Source of the DNA: VRUE01 sp963814915
Lineage (GTDB): Bacteria; Actinomycetota; Thermoleophilia; Solirubrobacterales; 70-9
Length of the DNA stretch: 64,000 nt
NCBI GenBank assembly: GCA_963814915.1
Contig: CAWFEI010000010.1
Coordinates: 62,001-126,000 of the forward strand
Reading direction: 5' to 3'
Numbering within the stretch: the stretch's first letter is position 1; each line of letters starts with the position of its first letter. Below, piece by piece: positions 1 through 8,071 of this stretch. The notes under the pieces are model-generated. The model made no database searches. It was not told the DNA's origin and saw only the letters and a program-made list of their open reading frames with translations. The position numbers were made by a program, and so were the translations under genes.

Positions 1-1561
1 TGTTGGGATACTGCTGGACTTGTTCGTCGGGGCCTTTTTGCGGTCCCCATTCGAAGACGCATTCGGCGAGCGTTGCCCCGTCGGGATTGACCGTCCCGTG
101 CAGGGTCGCCTCGGTGTCGTTCAGGCCAGTAGCGGCTTCGGTGGTGACCGTGTCGGGCGTGGTGAAGTTCTGGTTGGAGCCGTTGACCGTCGCGTTGGGG
201 TTCGTCGCGACGAGGCGGTAGTGATATTGGTGCCCTGCGGGGTCAGTCCGCTCAGGTCGGCGTGCACGGCGACCGGGCTGGTGCCGGTGCCGATTTCGGC
301 CGGGGTCTCGGCGCAGGGGTCGTTTCGGTGTATTCGCTCGAGCCCGAGCCTTGCCCCCATTCGAAGAAGCATTCGTCCAGTTCGACCCCGTCGGGGTTGA
401 CTGTGCCGTTGAGGGTCGCCGGCACGCCGGTGTTGTTGGAGGGCGCTTGGTGACGACGTCGGGGACGACTTGGTCGCGCCGTAGACCTCGACTTTCGGTC
501 GACCCGAGCGGGAGACGTAGACATTTTCGGAGGCGCCGTTGGCGGCGACGCCTTCGGCGGTGGAGCCGGGCTTGAAGGAGGAGACGAGGCTCGCTTCGGT
601 CGCGCCGGAGGCGTCGTACTCGTCGACGTCGGAGAAGCCGCCGGTGTTGCGGGCCGAGAAGACATGGCCGTTGCTCGGGTCGACGGAGACGGTCGGGGCG
701 CCGCTGGCGAGCGTGTATTTGACTTCGCCGGTGGCGGCGTCGAGTTTCTTCAGTTCGCCGTTTTAGCGGTCGACGAAGATGAAGCCTGCGGTCGCGCCCG
801 TTCCGGCCGCCATGGTGCAGGGGGCGGCGGCGGTGGTGAAGTTGGCCTGTTGTCGCCGTTGACCGGCGGGTTGGCGGCCGGTTCGTAGACATGGACGCCG
901 TGGCTGTAGTCGCCGACGTAGACGTTGCCCGAGCCGTCGACGGCGACGCCGCAGGTTTCGCCCAGCGCCCCGCCGGAGTATTCGGTCAGCTGGCCTTTGT
1001 ATTTGCCTGTGGAGCTGAAGATGTCGACGCGTGCGTGGAGCCGCCGGCGACGTAGAGGTCGCCGTCGGTCGCGGTGCCCGATTCGTCGATCGCGATCTGG
1101 GACCTGCGGTTGGAGGGGTCGAAGGCCGACCTGGGGGGTTTCGTCGCCCGAGCCTTCGCCGTCGATCGCGTTGGAGCACAGGGCGGAGAAGTCCGAGGCG
1201 GTGCCGTTGGCGTTGTAGCGATAGAGCGTGTCTTCGGTCGCGTCGAGGACGTAGACCTCGTCGTGGACTGGTCGATGGCGATGCCGCGTCGGCGGTGAAG
1301 GTCGGCTGCGCGGAGGAGCCGAAGGTTTCCTGCAAGAGGTGGGTCGTGGAACCCGAGGCGGGAATCGCGGCGAGGACCAGGGCGAGGTCGCCCGCGATGA
1401 CGCAGAGCGGCAGGGCCACGCGCCTGGCTGTGGACGCACGTGTCCCTGTGGCGTCGGGCGAGGAACCACGGGTGGCGTTGGCTCCACGGAAGAAGCGGCC
1501 GAGGCCGGTGGCCTGGCGCTTGGTTCGATCCCGCAGACGATGCCTTCGCGTTGCGTCTCAC
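1..1561 (-). pseudogene. secreted NHL-repeat / Ig-like protein, frameshifted, 5' part only
   Basis: Read on the minus strand, a GTG at 1561 with AAGGAG six bases upstream starts a protein whose signal peptide core (VALPLCVIAGDLALVLAAIP) lies one frame away near 1419. Propeller-type repeats such as HDEVYVLDATEDTLYRYNA and NVYVGDYSHGVHVYEP follow, then a repeat of the type TLNGTVNPDGVELDECFFEWG, common in large exported actinobacterial proteins. The coherent protein can only be followed by changing frame at about 1520, 1270, 1135, 1030, 850 and again further left. At the breaks I examined closely, restoring one base in a C or G run (for example near 1135 and 1270) rejoins the frames, and I see no in-frame nonsense codon. 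It is therefore either a freshly decaying gene or a poorly sequenced stretch. The protein would be exported; its ligand is unknown. The gene continues beyond the left edge. Confidence 0.7.
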
Positions 1562-2007
1562 GTAGTTCTCTCCTTGTCCCTCGAGCCCCTCTGCCGGCCG
1601 CTTCCCTTAGCGGCCCCGTTCAGGCTCGGTTTTCCCTGTAGGTGCTACTGAACTACTTCGTACATGAAGTAGCCGTGAGTGAAACACGACATGTTCTAAG
1701 GGTCAAGAAAAAGACTGTGTTTCCAGATCGTCTACCAGAGGCGCGCATGCCGCTCAAACCCCGCTATGACGCGGAGAAAGGCTAGGTACGCATACGTAAT
1801 GCGGCGTGCGATTTGCGGCGGCGCGCCGACCCAGGTGTTCCTGAAAGAGCCACTCATCCTGAGGCGCCTCAACCGGGGCACCTGCCTCAATCGATCATTG
1901 CTGCGGATTTCGGCTCTGCCGATGGCATGGGCCCGGCGGCCGCCGAAGCTGCGCCACCTGAGGCCGTGGAAAGAGAGTGGGACCGGTACGACGCCCCATC
2001 TCTCCTA
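1562..2007. other. 446-bp gene-free stretch with two hairpins in the 1561 leader
   Basis: No convincing gene lies here; short frames have no family resemblance. On the minus strand, upstream of the GTG at 1561, a nested hairpin spans 1583-1627: outer GAGCC/GGCTC, an asymmetric internal loop, inner GGCCGCT/AGCGGCC with a six-base loop. A second inverted repeat, CTACTTC/GAAGTAG with a six-base spacer, lies at 1653-1672 and could be an operator or a 5' hairpin. I cannot assign the leader to a known riboswitch class. The rest, about 1673-2007, shows nothing recognisable. Confidence 0.4.
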
Positions 2008-2103
2008 TGCGCCCGACGAGAATCGAACTCGCGACCTTCGGCTTGAAAGACCGACGCTCTTTGGTCCCCGTGAAGGGACCGTTGACCACTGAGCTACGGG
2101 CGC
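2008..2103 (-). tRNA. tRNA-Glu(UUC) with a hairpin-enlarged D-loop
   Basis: Reading the minus strand: acceptor GCGCCCG/CGGGCGC, D-stem GCTC/GAGC, anticodon stem TCGGT/GCCGA with loop CTTTCAA (anticodon TTC), five-base variable loop, T-arm GCGAG-TTCGATT-CTCGT and A73. All stems pair, so this is a glutamate tRNA body. The D-loop is 31 nt instead of about 8-11: between AGTGGTCAA and the 3' D-stem strand sits an extra segment of about 22 nt that folds as GGTCCC/GGGACC around TTCACG. No CCA is encoded. The inserted hairpin resembles a second anticodon arm with loop CTTCACG, which could mislead a predictor into calling anticodon TCA, but that fold leaves the D-stem unpaired. Whether this copy functions is unknown. 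Confidence 0.85.
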
Positions 2104-2160
2104 CCTGCTCGGTTACTTTATCGGCGTGAAGGCATTCGAGCATTCCTCTCGCCGGCACCG

Positions 2161-3069
2161 ATGAGCCACTCCCACGCGGGCCACAGCCACGGCGCCTCCG
2201 CCGACGCCGATCGCGGCAAGCTGACGATCGCGCTCGGGCTGATCCTCGCCTTCATGGCGGCCGAGGTCGTGACCGGGATCCTCGCCAACTCGCTGGCGCT
2301 GCTCTCCGACGCGGCCCACATGCTCACCGACGCCGCCGCGATCGGCTTCTCCCTGGTCGCGATCAAACTCGCCCAGCGCCCCGCCGCAGGCCAGATGACC
2401 TTCGGCCTCAAACGCGCCGAGATCCTCTCCGCCCAGGCGAACGGGATCACCCTGCTCGTCCTCGCCGCGATCATCGCGATCGAGGGCGTGCGCCGCCTCT
2501 TCGACCCGCCCGGCGTCGACGGCGGCCTGGTCCTCGCGGTCGCCCTGGCCGGCATCGTCGTCAACGTCGCCGCCACCGCGACCCTCGCCAAAGCCAACCG
2601 CGAGAGCCTCAACGTCGAGGGCAGCTTCCAGCACCTGCTCACCGACCTCTACGCCTTCGTCGGCACCGCGATCGCCGCCACGGTGATCCTGCTCACCGGC
2701 TTCGACCAGGCCGACGCGATCGCCTCACTCCTTGTCGCCGCTCTGATGCTGCGCTCGGCGATCGGCCTGCTGCGCGACTCGGGCCGCATCTTCCTCGAGG
2801 CCGCCCCGAAGGAGATGGATCCGGACCGGATCGGCCGCCTGATGGCCGAACAGCCCGGCGTGATCGAGGTCCACGACCTGCACGTCTGGGAGGTCACCTC
2901 GGAATTCCCGGCCCTCTCGGCCCACGTCACCGTCGGCGCCGACGCCGACTGCCACCGCGCCAGGCTCGAGCTGGCCGAGCTGATCGAGCGCGAGTTCGAC
3001 ATCCACCACACGACGCTCCAGGTCGAACACGAGCCCGAGCCGATCGTCCAGATCGACCGGTCCGCCTAA
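2161..3069 (+). CDS. cation diffusion facilitator (Zn/Co/Cd exporter)
   Basis: This 302-residue inner-membrane protein resembles the CzcD/ZitB branch of the CDF family, which exchanges cytosolic Zn2+ or similar divalent ions for protons. The N-terminus is His-rich (MSHSHAGHSHG), as is usual in this branch. About six hydrophobic helices fill residues 20-200. The first metal site is visible in helix 2 (LLSDAAHMLTDA, near residue 45) and the second in helix 5 (HLLTDLYAF, near 160). Residues 220-300 form the cytoplasmic dimerisation domain with HVWEVTS and the ending HHTTLQVE. The stop overlaps that of lysS by four bases on the opposite strand. It begins 58 bp from the divergent tRNA-Glu. Ion specificity cannot be read from sequence. 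Confidence 0.9.
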   Translation: MSHSHAGHSHGASADADRGKLTIALGLILAFMAAEVVTGILANSLALLSDAAHMLTDAAAIGFSLVAIKLAQRPAAGQMTFGLKRAEILSAQANGITLLVLAAIIAIEGVRRLFDPPGVDGGLVLAVALAGIVVNVAATATLAKANRESLNVEGSFQHLLTDLYAFVGTAIAATVILLTGFDQADAIASLLVAALMLRSAIGLLRDSGRIFLEAAPKEMDPDRIGRLMAEQPGVIEVHDLHVWEVTSEFPALSAHVTVGADADCHRARLELAELIEREFDIHHTTLQVEHEPEPIVQIDRSA

Positions 3070-4538
3070 CTGCCCTCGCCCGGCGCCTCGCGCATCGAGG
3101 GGAAGAGGATCACGTCGCGCAGGGTCTTGGCGCCGCTGAGGATCATCATCAGCCGGTCGACACCGAGGCCGCAGCCGCTCGCCGTCAGCATCCCGTATTC
3201 GAGCGCCCGCACGAACTCCTCGTCGTGCTCGTGCGGCGTCTCCTCCGCGCCCGCCTCCTGCCGCTCGCGCTGTTCGACGAAGTGGCGCCGCTGTTCGATC
3301 GGGTCGTTGACGTCGGTCCCGCCGCCGGTGATCTCCATCCCGGCGACGATCCCGTCGAAGGCCGCGGCGAGCTGCCGCGGGTGCTCGGGCACCGGCTTGA
3401 CCAGCGGCCAGATCGCCAGCGGCAGGTCGATGATGAAGGTCGGCTGGATCAGCTTCGGCTCGACCAGCTTGCCCTGCAGGGTGTCGACCAGCGCCGCCCA
3501 GTCGTCGCCGGGCTCGGCGTCGTCCCCGGCGATCTCGGCCAGCTCGTCGCGGCTCGCCTTGGTGATGTCCACCCCGGTCTCTTCCTTCAGCAGGTCCTGC
3601 AGGCGCAGCCGCGGCCAGGGCGCCGCGAGGTCGATCGTCTCGCCGTCGCGCTCGACCCTGGTCGTCCCCAGCACCCGCTCGGCGACGTCGGAGACGATCC
3701 CCTCGGCGACGTCCATCACGCCGTGGTAGTCGACCCCGCTGACGAACCACTCGAGCATCGTGAACTCCGGGTTGTGCTGCGGTGACATCCCCTCGTTGCG
3801 GAAGAACTTGCCCAGCTCGTAGACGTTCTCGAAGCCGCCGACGATCGCCCGCTTCAGATACAGCTCGGTCGCGATCCGCAGATAGAGGTGCCGGTCGAGC
3901 GCGTTGTGGTGGGTCTTGAACGGACGCGCCGCGGCGCCGCCGGTCATCCGCTGCAGGATCGGCGTTTCCAGCTCGACGTAGTGGCGTTCGTCGAGGTGGT
4001 CGCGAATCGCCTTCACGACCTTCGCCCGCAGCGCGAAGATCCGCCGTGACTCCTCGTTGGCCATCAGGTCGAGCTCGCGCTGGCGGTAGCGCACCTCCGG
4101 GTCGGAAATGCCGTGGAAGAGGTCGGGCGGGTCGCGCAGCGCCTTGGCCAGCAGCACGCACTCGCGCACCTCGATCGCCAGCTGGCCGCGCTTGGTCACG
4201 TAGAGGTCGCCCTCGACCCCGACCAGGTCGCCGATGTCGAGCTCTTCGATCCGCTCGAAGGCCTCCTGGCCGAGCGCGTCGACCCGCGCGTAGGCCTGGA
4301 TCGAGCCGGTCAGGTCGCGGACGTCGAAGAAGGTCGTCTTGCCGTGGCCGCGCCGCCCGGTCACCCGGCCGGCGATCCGGTAGGCGTGCTCGCGGTGCTC
4401 GCCCTCGCCGAGCTCGGCCGGGTCGTGCGCGTCGAGGATCTCCTCGATCCGGTTGCGATCCGGAAACGAGAACGGGAACGGGTCGATCCCTTCGGACCGC
4501 AGCCGCTCGACCTTCGCCAGGCGCTCCTCCGCGCTCAA
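3066..4538 (-). CDS. lysS: lysyl-tRNA synthetase, class II
   Basis: A 490-residue enzyme that charges tRNA-Lys with lysine using ATP in the cytosol. The N-terminal OB-fold anticodon-binding domain covers roughly residues 55-160 (GRVTGRRGHGKTTFFDVRDL). The class II catalytic core follows, with motif 2 around FRNEGMSPQHNPEFTMLEW (near 250) and motif 3 at GCGLGVDRLMMIL near the C-terminus. Length is normal for bacterial LysS. It is transcribed away from prmC, which starts about 850 bp upstream on the same strand; prmC ends 11 bp before this start, so the two are probably cotranscribed with lgt and argF. No irregularity seen. Confidence 0.95.
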   Translation of the reverse strand: MSAEERLAKVERLRSEGIDPFPFSFPDRNRIEEILDAHDPAELGEGEHREHAYRIAGRVTGRRGHGKTTFFDVRDLTGSIQAYARVDALGQEAFERIEELDIGDLVGVEGDLYVTKRGQLAIEVRECVLLAKALRDPPDLFHGISDPEVRYRQRELDLMANEESRRIFALRAKVVKAIRDHLDERHYVELETPILQRMTGGAAARPFKTHHNALDRHLYLRIATELYLKRAIVGGFENVYELGKFFRNEGMSPQHNPEFTMLEWFVSGVDYHGVMDVAEGIVSDVAERVLGTTRVERDGETIDLAAPWPRLRLQDLLKEETGVDITKASRDELAEIAGDDAEPGDDWAALVDTLQGKLVEPKLIQPTFIIDLPLAIWPLVKPVPEHPRQLAAAFDGIVAGMEITGGGTDVNDPIEQRRHFVEQRERQEAGAEETPHEHDEEFVRALEYGMLTASGCGLGVDRLMMILSGAKTLRDVILFPSMREAPGEGS

Positions 4539-4548
4539 GGACAGACCC

Positions 4549-5394
4549 TCAAGGCGCGACGCCGACGGTTACCCGCTCACCACCCATGTAGTCGCGCATA
4601 GTAGTCGCGTCGCGCAGCATCTCCCGCATCGCCGGGCCGTGGTGCGTGTCGTGCTCCATCGCCAGCTGCCAGCCGCTCGGCGTTTCCGAGATCAGGCCAC
4701 GGATGACGCCCAGCCCGTCGGCCCCGCACTCGCCGGTCACGGCGATCCGCGGCTCGCGCCTGATCTCCGGCGAGCGCTCGTCGATCGTCTCGTCGGTGAC
4801 GTAGGGAAGGTTGGCGATCACCATGTCGACGCCCTGCAGCCCGTCGGGCAGGCCCTCGGCGACGCTTACCTCCAGCTCGAGGCCGAGCCGCGCGGCGTTC
4901 TCGCGCGCCGCTTCGGCCGCTTCCGGCGAGAGGTCGGAGGCGGTGATGCGCAGGTCCGGCCGCTCGGACATCAACGCCAGCGCGATCGCCCCCGAGCCGG
5001 TGCCGACCTCGTGCACGCGGGCGCCCTCGGGAAGTTGGGTCCCGACCTCGACCAGCAGCTCGGTCTCGCGCCGCGGCCAGAGCACGCGCGGGTCGACGTG
5101 GATCTCGAGCTTGCGGAACGGCGCCCGTTCGAGCACGTAGGCGAGCGGCTCGTGCTCGGCGCGGCGCGCGACCGCGGCCTCGACCGCGGCGACAACCTCC
5201 GGCGAGGCCTCCCCGGCGCCGTCGCGGGAGAGCTCCCCGACCTCGACCCCGAGCACGTTGGCGACCAGCGCCTCGGCATCGGAGCGAGGCTCCTCGCAGC
5301 CCGCCGCCTCGATCGTCGCCGTCGCGGTATCGAGCAGCTCGGCTACGGTCGCGGCGGACGAACCTCCTCCGCTGCCGGTCTCAACTGCTTCCAC
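4549..5394 (-). CDS. prmC: release factor glutamine methyltransferase
   Basis: PrmC (HemK) methylates the glutamine of the GGQ motif in peptide chain release factors, using S-adenosylmethionine. The protein has 281 residues. The N-terminal helical domain spans about 15-90 (typical LAYVLERAPFRKLEI at its end), then the Rossmann methyltransferase domain with the SAM motif VHEVGTGSGAIALAL (near 130) and the substrate-binding motif NLPYV (near 195). Most family members read NPPY; NLPY is a tolerated variant. The C-terminus, including LAMEHDTHHG where E-x-G is usual, is somewhat divergent. It sits between lgt and lysS on the same strand with short gaps. Confidence 0.9.
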   Translation of the reverse strand: MEAVETGSGGGSSAATVAELLDTATATIEAAGCEEPRSDAEALVANVLGVEVGELSRDGAGEASPEVVAAVEAAVARRAEHEPLAYVLERAPFRKLEIHVDPRVLWPRRETELLVEVGTQLPEGARVHEVGTGSGAIALALMSERPDLRITASDLSPEAAEAARENAARLGLELEVSVAEGLPDGLQGVDMVIANLPYVTDETIDERSPEIRREPRIAVTGECGADGLGVIRGLISETPSGWQLAMEHDTHHGPAMREMLRDATTMRDYMGGERVTVGVAP

Positions 5395-5411
5395 TGCGCA
5401 CGCCTCCTCGT

Positions 5412-6200
5412 CTAACTCAAAGATTTCCGGGCACCATTACCGGCGGCCTCGCGAGACAGGGTTCCGTATCGCTGCCGCACCACGCACAGCCAGACAACGC
5501 CGCCGAGCATCATTGCAAGGCTCTCCAATTGGGCGCTGGTCAGCCCCAGGGCGACATCGGTGTTGCGCCTGATGAACTCGACCAGAAAGCGCTCGACCCC
5601 GGCATAGATCAGGTAGATCGCGAACAGCACCCCGGCGCGGTAGCGGTCGCGCAGCTGCCAGAGGATCCACGCCCCCAGGCCCATCGCCAGCGTCTCGTAG
5701 ACGGGGGTCGGGTGGACCTTCTGCTCGGTCGGGACCGTGCCGTCGGGGTATGACATCGCCCAGGGCCCGTTCCAGGCCTTGCCGTAGTCGCCGTCGCCGG
5801 AGAGCTGGCAGCCGACCCGCCCGATCGCGTAGCCGAGCGCCAGCGCCGGGGCGGCCAGGTCGAGCAGGGCGAGGCGCAGGAAATCCCGGTACCAGGCCCA
5901 GGCAAGGACGGCCAGCGCGCCGCCGATCGCGCCGCCGTACCAGACCAGCCCGGAGCCCCCGAAGAGGTTGCCGAGCAGGTCTTCCTTGACGCTGTCGTAG
6001 TTCTGGATGACGAAATAGACGCGCGAGCCGACGACGCCGCCGATCAGGGCGGAGAAGCCGATCTCATAGGCCCAGTCGACCGGCTCGCCGATCTCCTTCA
6101 GCCGCTTCCAGACCAGCCACCCCGCGCCGAGGAAGGCAAGCGCGAACATCAGGCCGAAGGTCTGCAGCGTCAGCGGGCCGAGGTGGATCTCCGGATACAT
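5412..6200 (-). CDS. lgt: prolipoprotein diacylglyceryl transferase
   Basis: Lgt transfers diacylglycerol from phosphatidylglycerol to the lipobox cysteine of lipoproteins in the cytoplasmic membrane. The 262-residue protein is hydrophobic with about seven membrane helices. The Lgt signature is visible around residues 135-150 (GRVGCQLSGDGDYG), and the upstream VWYGGAIGGAL carries the usual YGG motif. EFIRRN near residue 210 matches the conserved C-terminal region. The gene begins three bases before the argF stop region on the same strand (argF ends at 6203, lgt starts at 6200), which suggests an argF-lgt-prmC-lysS transcription unit. Confidence 0.94.
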   Translation of the reverse strand: MYPEIHLGPLTLQTFGLMFALAFLGAGWLVWKRLKEIGEPVDWAYEIGFSALIGGVVGSRVYFVIQNYDSVKEDLLGNLFGGSGLVWYGGAIGGALAVLAWAWYRDFLRLALLDLAAPALALGYAIGRVGCQLSGDGDYGKAWNGPWAMSYPDGTVPTEQKVHPTPVYETLAMGLGAWILWQLRDRYRAGVLFAIYLIYAGVERFLVEFIRRNTDVALGLTSAQLESLAMMLGGVVWLCVVRQRYGTLSREAAGNGARKSLS

Positions 6201-6202
6201 GC

Positions 6203-7117
6203 CTACCCGTCGAGCAGCGTGCGCAGCAGCGCCTTCTGCGTGTGCAGGCGGTTCTCGGCCTGGTCCCAGACGGCCGACCGCGGCCCGTAGAGGACCTCGG
6301 CGGTTATCTCCTCGCCGGGGTGGGCCGGCAGGCAGTGCAGGACGACGGCGTCGTCGTTCGCGGCGCCGAGCAGATCGGCGTCGACGCGGTAGGGGTTGAG
6401 GTCGGCGCGGCGGCGCTCGGCTTCCTGCTCGTCGCCCATGCTGACCCAGACGTCGGTATAGATCGCGTCGGCGCCGGAGGCGGCGAGGCGCGGGTCGTCG
6501 GTCAGCTTGACCCCGTGGCCCTGCTCCAGCTGGTAGCCGTCCGGGGCGGCGACGACCAGCTCGACGTCGCTCAGCTCGCAGGCGATCGCCAGCGAGCGGG
6601 CGACGTTGTTGCCGTCGCCGACGTAGGCGAGCCGAAGCCCGCGCAGGTCGCCGTGGCGCTCGCGCAGGGTCAGCAGGTCGGCCAGCGCCTGGCAGGGATG
6701 GTGGAGCGGGGTGAGCGCGTTGACGACGGGGATCTCGGCCGCGGCGGCGAGCTCGGCGACGACCTCATGCGAGCCGGAGCGGATCACGATCGCGTCGAGG
6801 AAGCGCGAGAGCACCCTGCCGGTGTCGCCGGGGGACTCGCCGCGGGAGAGCTGCAGTTCGTCGCCGCGCAGGACGAGCGGGGTCGCGCCCAGCTCGGCGA
6901 CCCCGACCTCGAAGGAGATCCGCGTCCGGGTCGAGGGCTTCTCGAAGACGAGCGCGATGCTGCGCCCGTCAAGCCCGCCCGCGTTCGCTGTTTGTCGGAC
7001 TGAGCCCGACGAATGCCGAACGCCGCGACCCACTTTCAGCTCGGCGGCGAGGTCGAGCAGCTGGGACAGCTCGAAGGCGCCCAGCTCTTCGCCGGTGAGG
7101 AAGTCGCGCTTTGCCAA
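6203..7117 (-). CDS. argF: ornithine carbamoyltransferase
   Basis: ArgF makes citrulline from ornithine and carbamoyl phosphate in arginine synthesis. The start chosen is TTG at 7117, giving 304 residues beginning LAKRDFLTG; no ATG fits and no clear ribosome site precedes it. Motifs are complete: carbamoyl phosphate loop STRTRISF (near 60), HPCQ (near 140), ornithine motif SMGDE (near 230) and HCLPAH (near 260). Residues about 32-46 are encoded by a copy of the 43-bp palindromic element (6981-7023), which lies in frame between the first helix (LDLAAELK) and the first strand (SIALVFEKPS). Homologues have a short variable loop there. The divergent exonuclease gene starts only 19 bp away. Confidence 0.93.
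   Translation of the reverse strand: MAKRDFLTGEELGAFELSQLLDLAAELKVGRGVRHSSGSVRQTANAGGLDGRSIALVFEKPSTRTRISFEVGVAELGATPLVLRGDELQLSRGESPGDTGRVLSRFLDAIVIRSGSHEVVAELAAAAEIPVVNALTPLHHPCQALADLLTLRERHGDLRGLRLAYVGDGNNVARSLAIACELSDVELVVAAPDGYQLEQGHGVKLTDDPRLAASGADAIYTDVWVSMGDEQEAERRRADLNPYRVDADLLGAANDDAVVLHCLPAHPGEEITAEVLYGPRSAVWDQAENRLHTQKALLRTLLDG
6981..7023. repeat. 43-bp palindromic element, copy A (inside argF)
   Basis: Outer arms GCGTTCG and CGAACGC are perfect complements; inside, TTGTCGG pairs with CCGACGA (one G-T) around the loop ACTGAGC. By hand it matches copy C in 33 of 43 positions without gaps, and all four copies have exactly the same length. In the argF frame it codes for about 15 residues (GVRHSSGSVRQTANA) and contains no stop. 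It is the only copy lying in the interior of a gene. Confidence 0.85.
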
Positions 7118-7136
7118 GCGACGGATACTACGTCCC

Positions 7137-7973
7137 GTGCAGCTCACGGCCCTCTCCTGGAACCTCTTCCACGGTCGCGACTTCCCACCCGACCCGGCGC
7201 TCTTCAGCTGGCGCTCGCGTCTGCTGCGGCGGACGGAGCGCAACGTCACCCACGCCCAGGTCAACCGCGATCTGCTGCCCGAGTTCGCCCGCCTGCTCGC
7301 CGGCGCCGAGTGGCACGTGGCGCTGCTGCAGGAGTGCCCGCCGCGCTGGTGGGACGCGCTCGCCGCCGCCTGCGAGGCCGAGGCGCACGGCGTGCTCACC
7401 GCGCGCAACTCGCTCGGCTCCCTGCGCGCCCTCGCCGCCCGCCTCAACCCCGACCTGATCGCCTCCGGCGAGGGGGGCTCGAACCTGACCCTGGTCCGCA
7501 ACTCGTTCCGGGCGATCGTCGAGCGGCGGGAGATGACGATCCACGCGGGCCGGCCGGAGCGGCGGGCGATGGCCTTCACACGCTTCGCCGCGGACGGGAA
7601 CGAGGCGCCGCTCTGCGTCGCCAACCTGCACGCGACCAACGACCGGCCCGAGCTCGCCGCAGAGGACGTGCTGCGCGCCGCCGAGGCCGCGGCCGGGTGG
7701 GCGGGCGAGGCGCCGCTGCTCTTCGGCGGCGACCTCAACCTGCGCCCGCGCGAGGATCCGGCCGTCTTCGACGAGCTGCGCGAGCGCTTCGGCCTCACCG
7801 CCCCGACCGGGCCGGGAGCGATCGACCACCTGCTGGCCCGCGGCCTGGAGACGGTCGAGCCACCCCACCAGCTGCCCCCCGAGCGACGCGAGCTGCGCGA
7901 GGACGGCCACGCCCTGAGGCTCTCCGACCACGCCCCCGTGCAGGCCAGGTTTGCGACCCGCCGAACACGGTAG
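7137..7973 (+). CDS. endonuclease/exonuclease/phosphatase family protein
   Basis: A 278-residue protein of the EEP superfamily, metal-dependent phosphodiesterases that include Exo III, DNase I and sphingomyelinases. The GTG start at 7137 puts the first strand of the fold immediately at the N-terminus (LTALSWNLFHG). Further family positions are visible: LLQECPPRW (near 65, catalytic Glu), NLHATND (near 165), FGGDLNLRP (near 200, Asp/Asn pair) and the ending LSDHAPVQARF (near 265, catalytic Asp-His). There is no signal peptide, so it is probably cytosolic. The substrate cannot be decided. It is divergent from argF, and a palindromic element follows 20 bp after its stop. Confidence 0.85.
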   Translation: MQLTALSWNLFHGRDFPPDPALFSWRSRLLRRTERNVTHAQVNRDLLPEFARLLAGAEWHVALLQECPPRWWDALAAACEAEAHGVLTARNSLGSLRALAARLNPDLIASGEGGSNLTLVRNSFRAIVERREMTIHAGRPERRAMAFTRFAADGNEAPLCVANLHATNDRPELAAEDVLRAAEAAAGWAGEAPLLFGGDLNLRPREDPAVFDELRERFGLTAPTGPGAIDHLLARGLETVEPPHQLPPERRELREDGHALRLSDHAPVQARFATRRTR

Positions 7974-7992
7974 TGGCATAGTCAGTCCCACC

Positions 7993-8035
7993 GCGTTCGC
8001 TGCTTGTGGCGCTCTGCGCGACAAAAGGCGAACGC
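7993..8035. repeat. 43-bp palindromic element, copy B (intergenic)
   Basis: Outer arms GCGTTCG/CGAACGC are perfect; the right half shares GACAAAAGGCGAACG with copy D. The inner stem is poorer than in copies A and D (CTTGTGGCGC against GCGCGACAAA). It lies between the stop at 7973 and the start at 8072, so it could also act as a terminator or a 5' leader hairpin. Confidence 0.8.
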
Positions 8036-8071
8036 GCTCCCCAGATCCGGCGACCCAGGAGGCAGCAGAGC

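Noticed and set aside
1583..1672. Cyclic di-GMP or di-AMP riboswitch in front of the propeller gene
   Set aside because: ACAGGGAAAACC resembles one motif of the c-di-GMP-I class, but the rest of either consensus is absent.
2008..2103. Selenocysteine tRNA (95 nt, loop CTTCACG with TCA)
   Set aside because: That fold leaves the D-stem unpaired and lacks the 8-bp acceptor; with TTC as anticodon all stems pair perfectly, so it is tRNA-Glu with an insertion.
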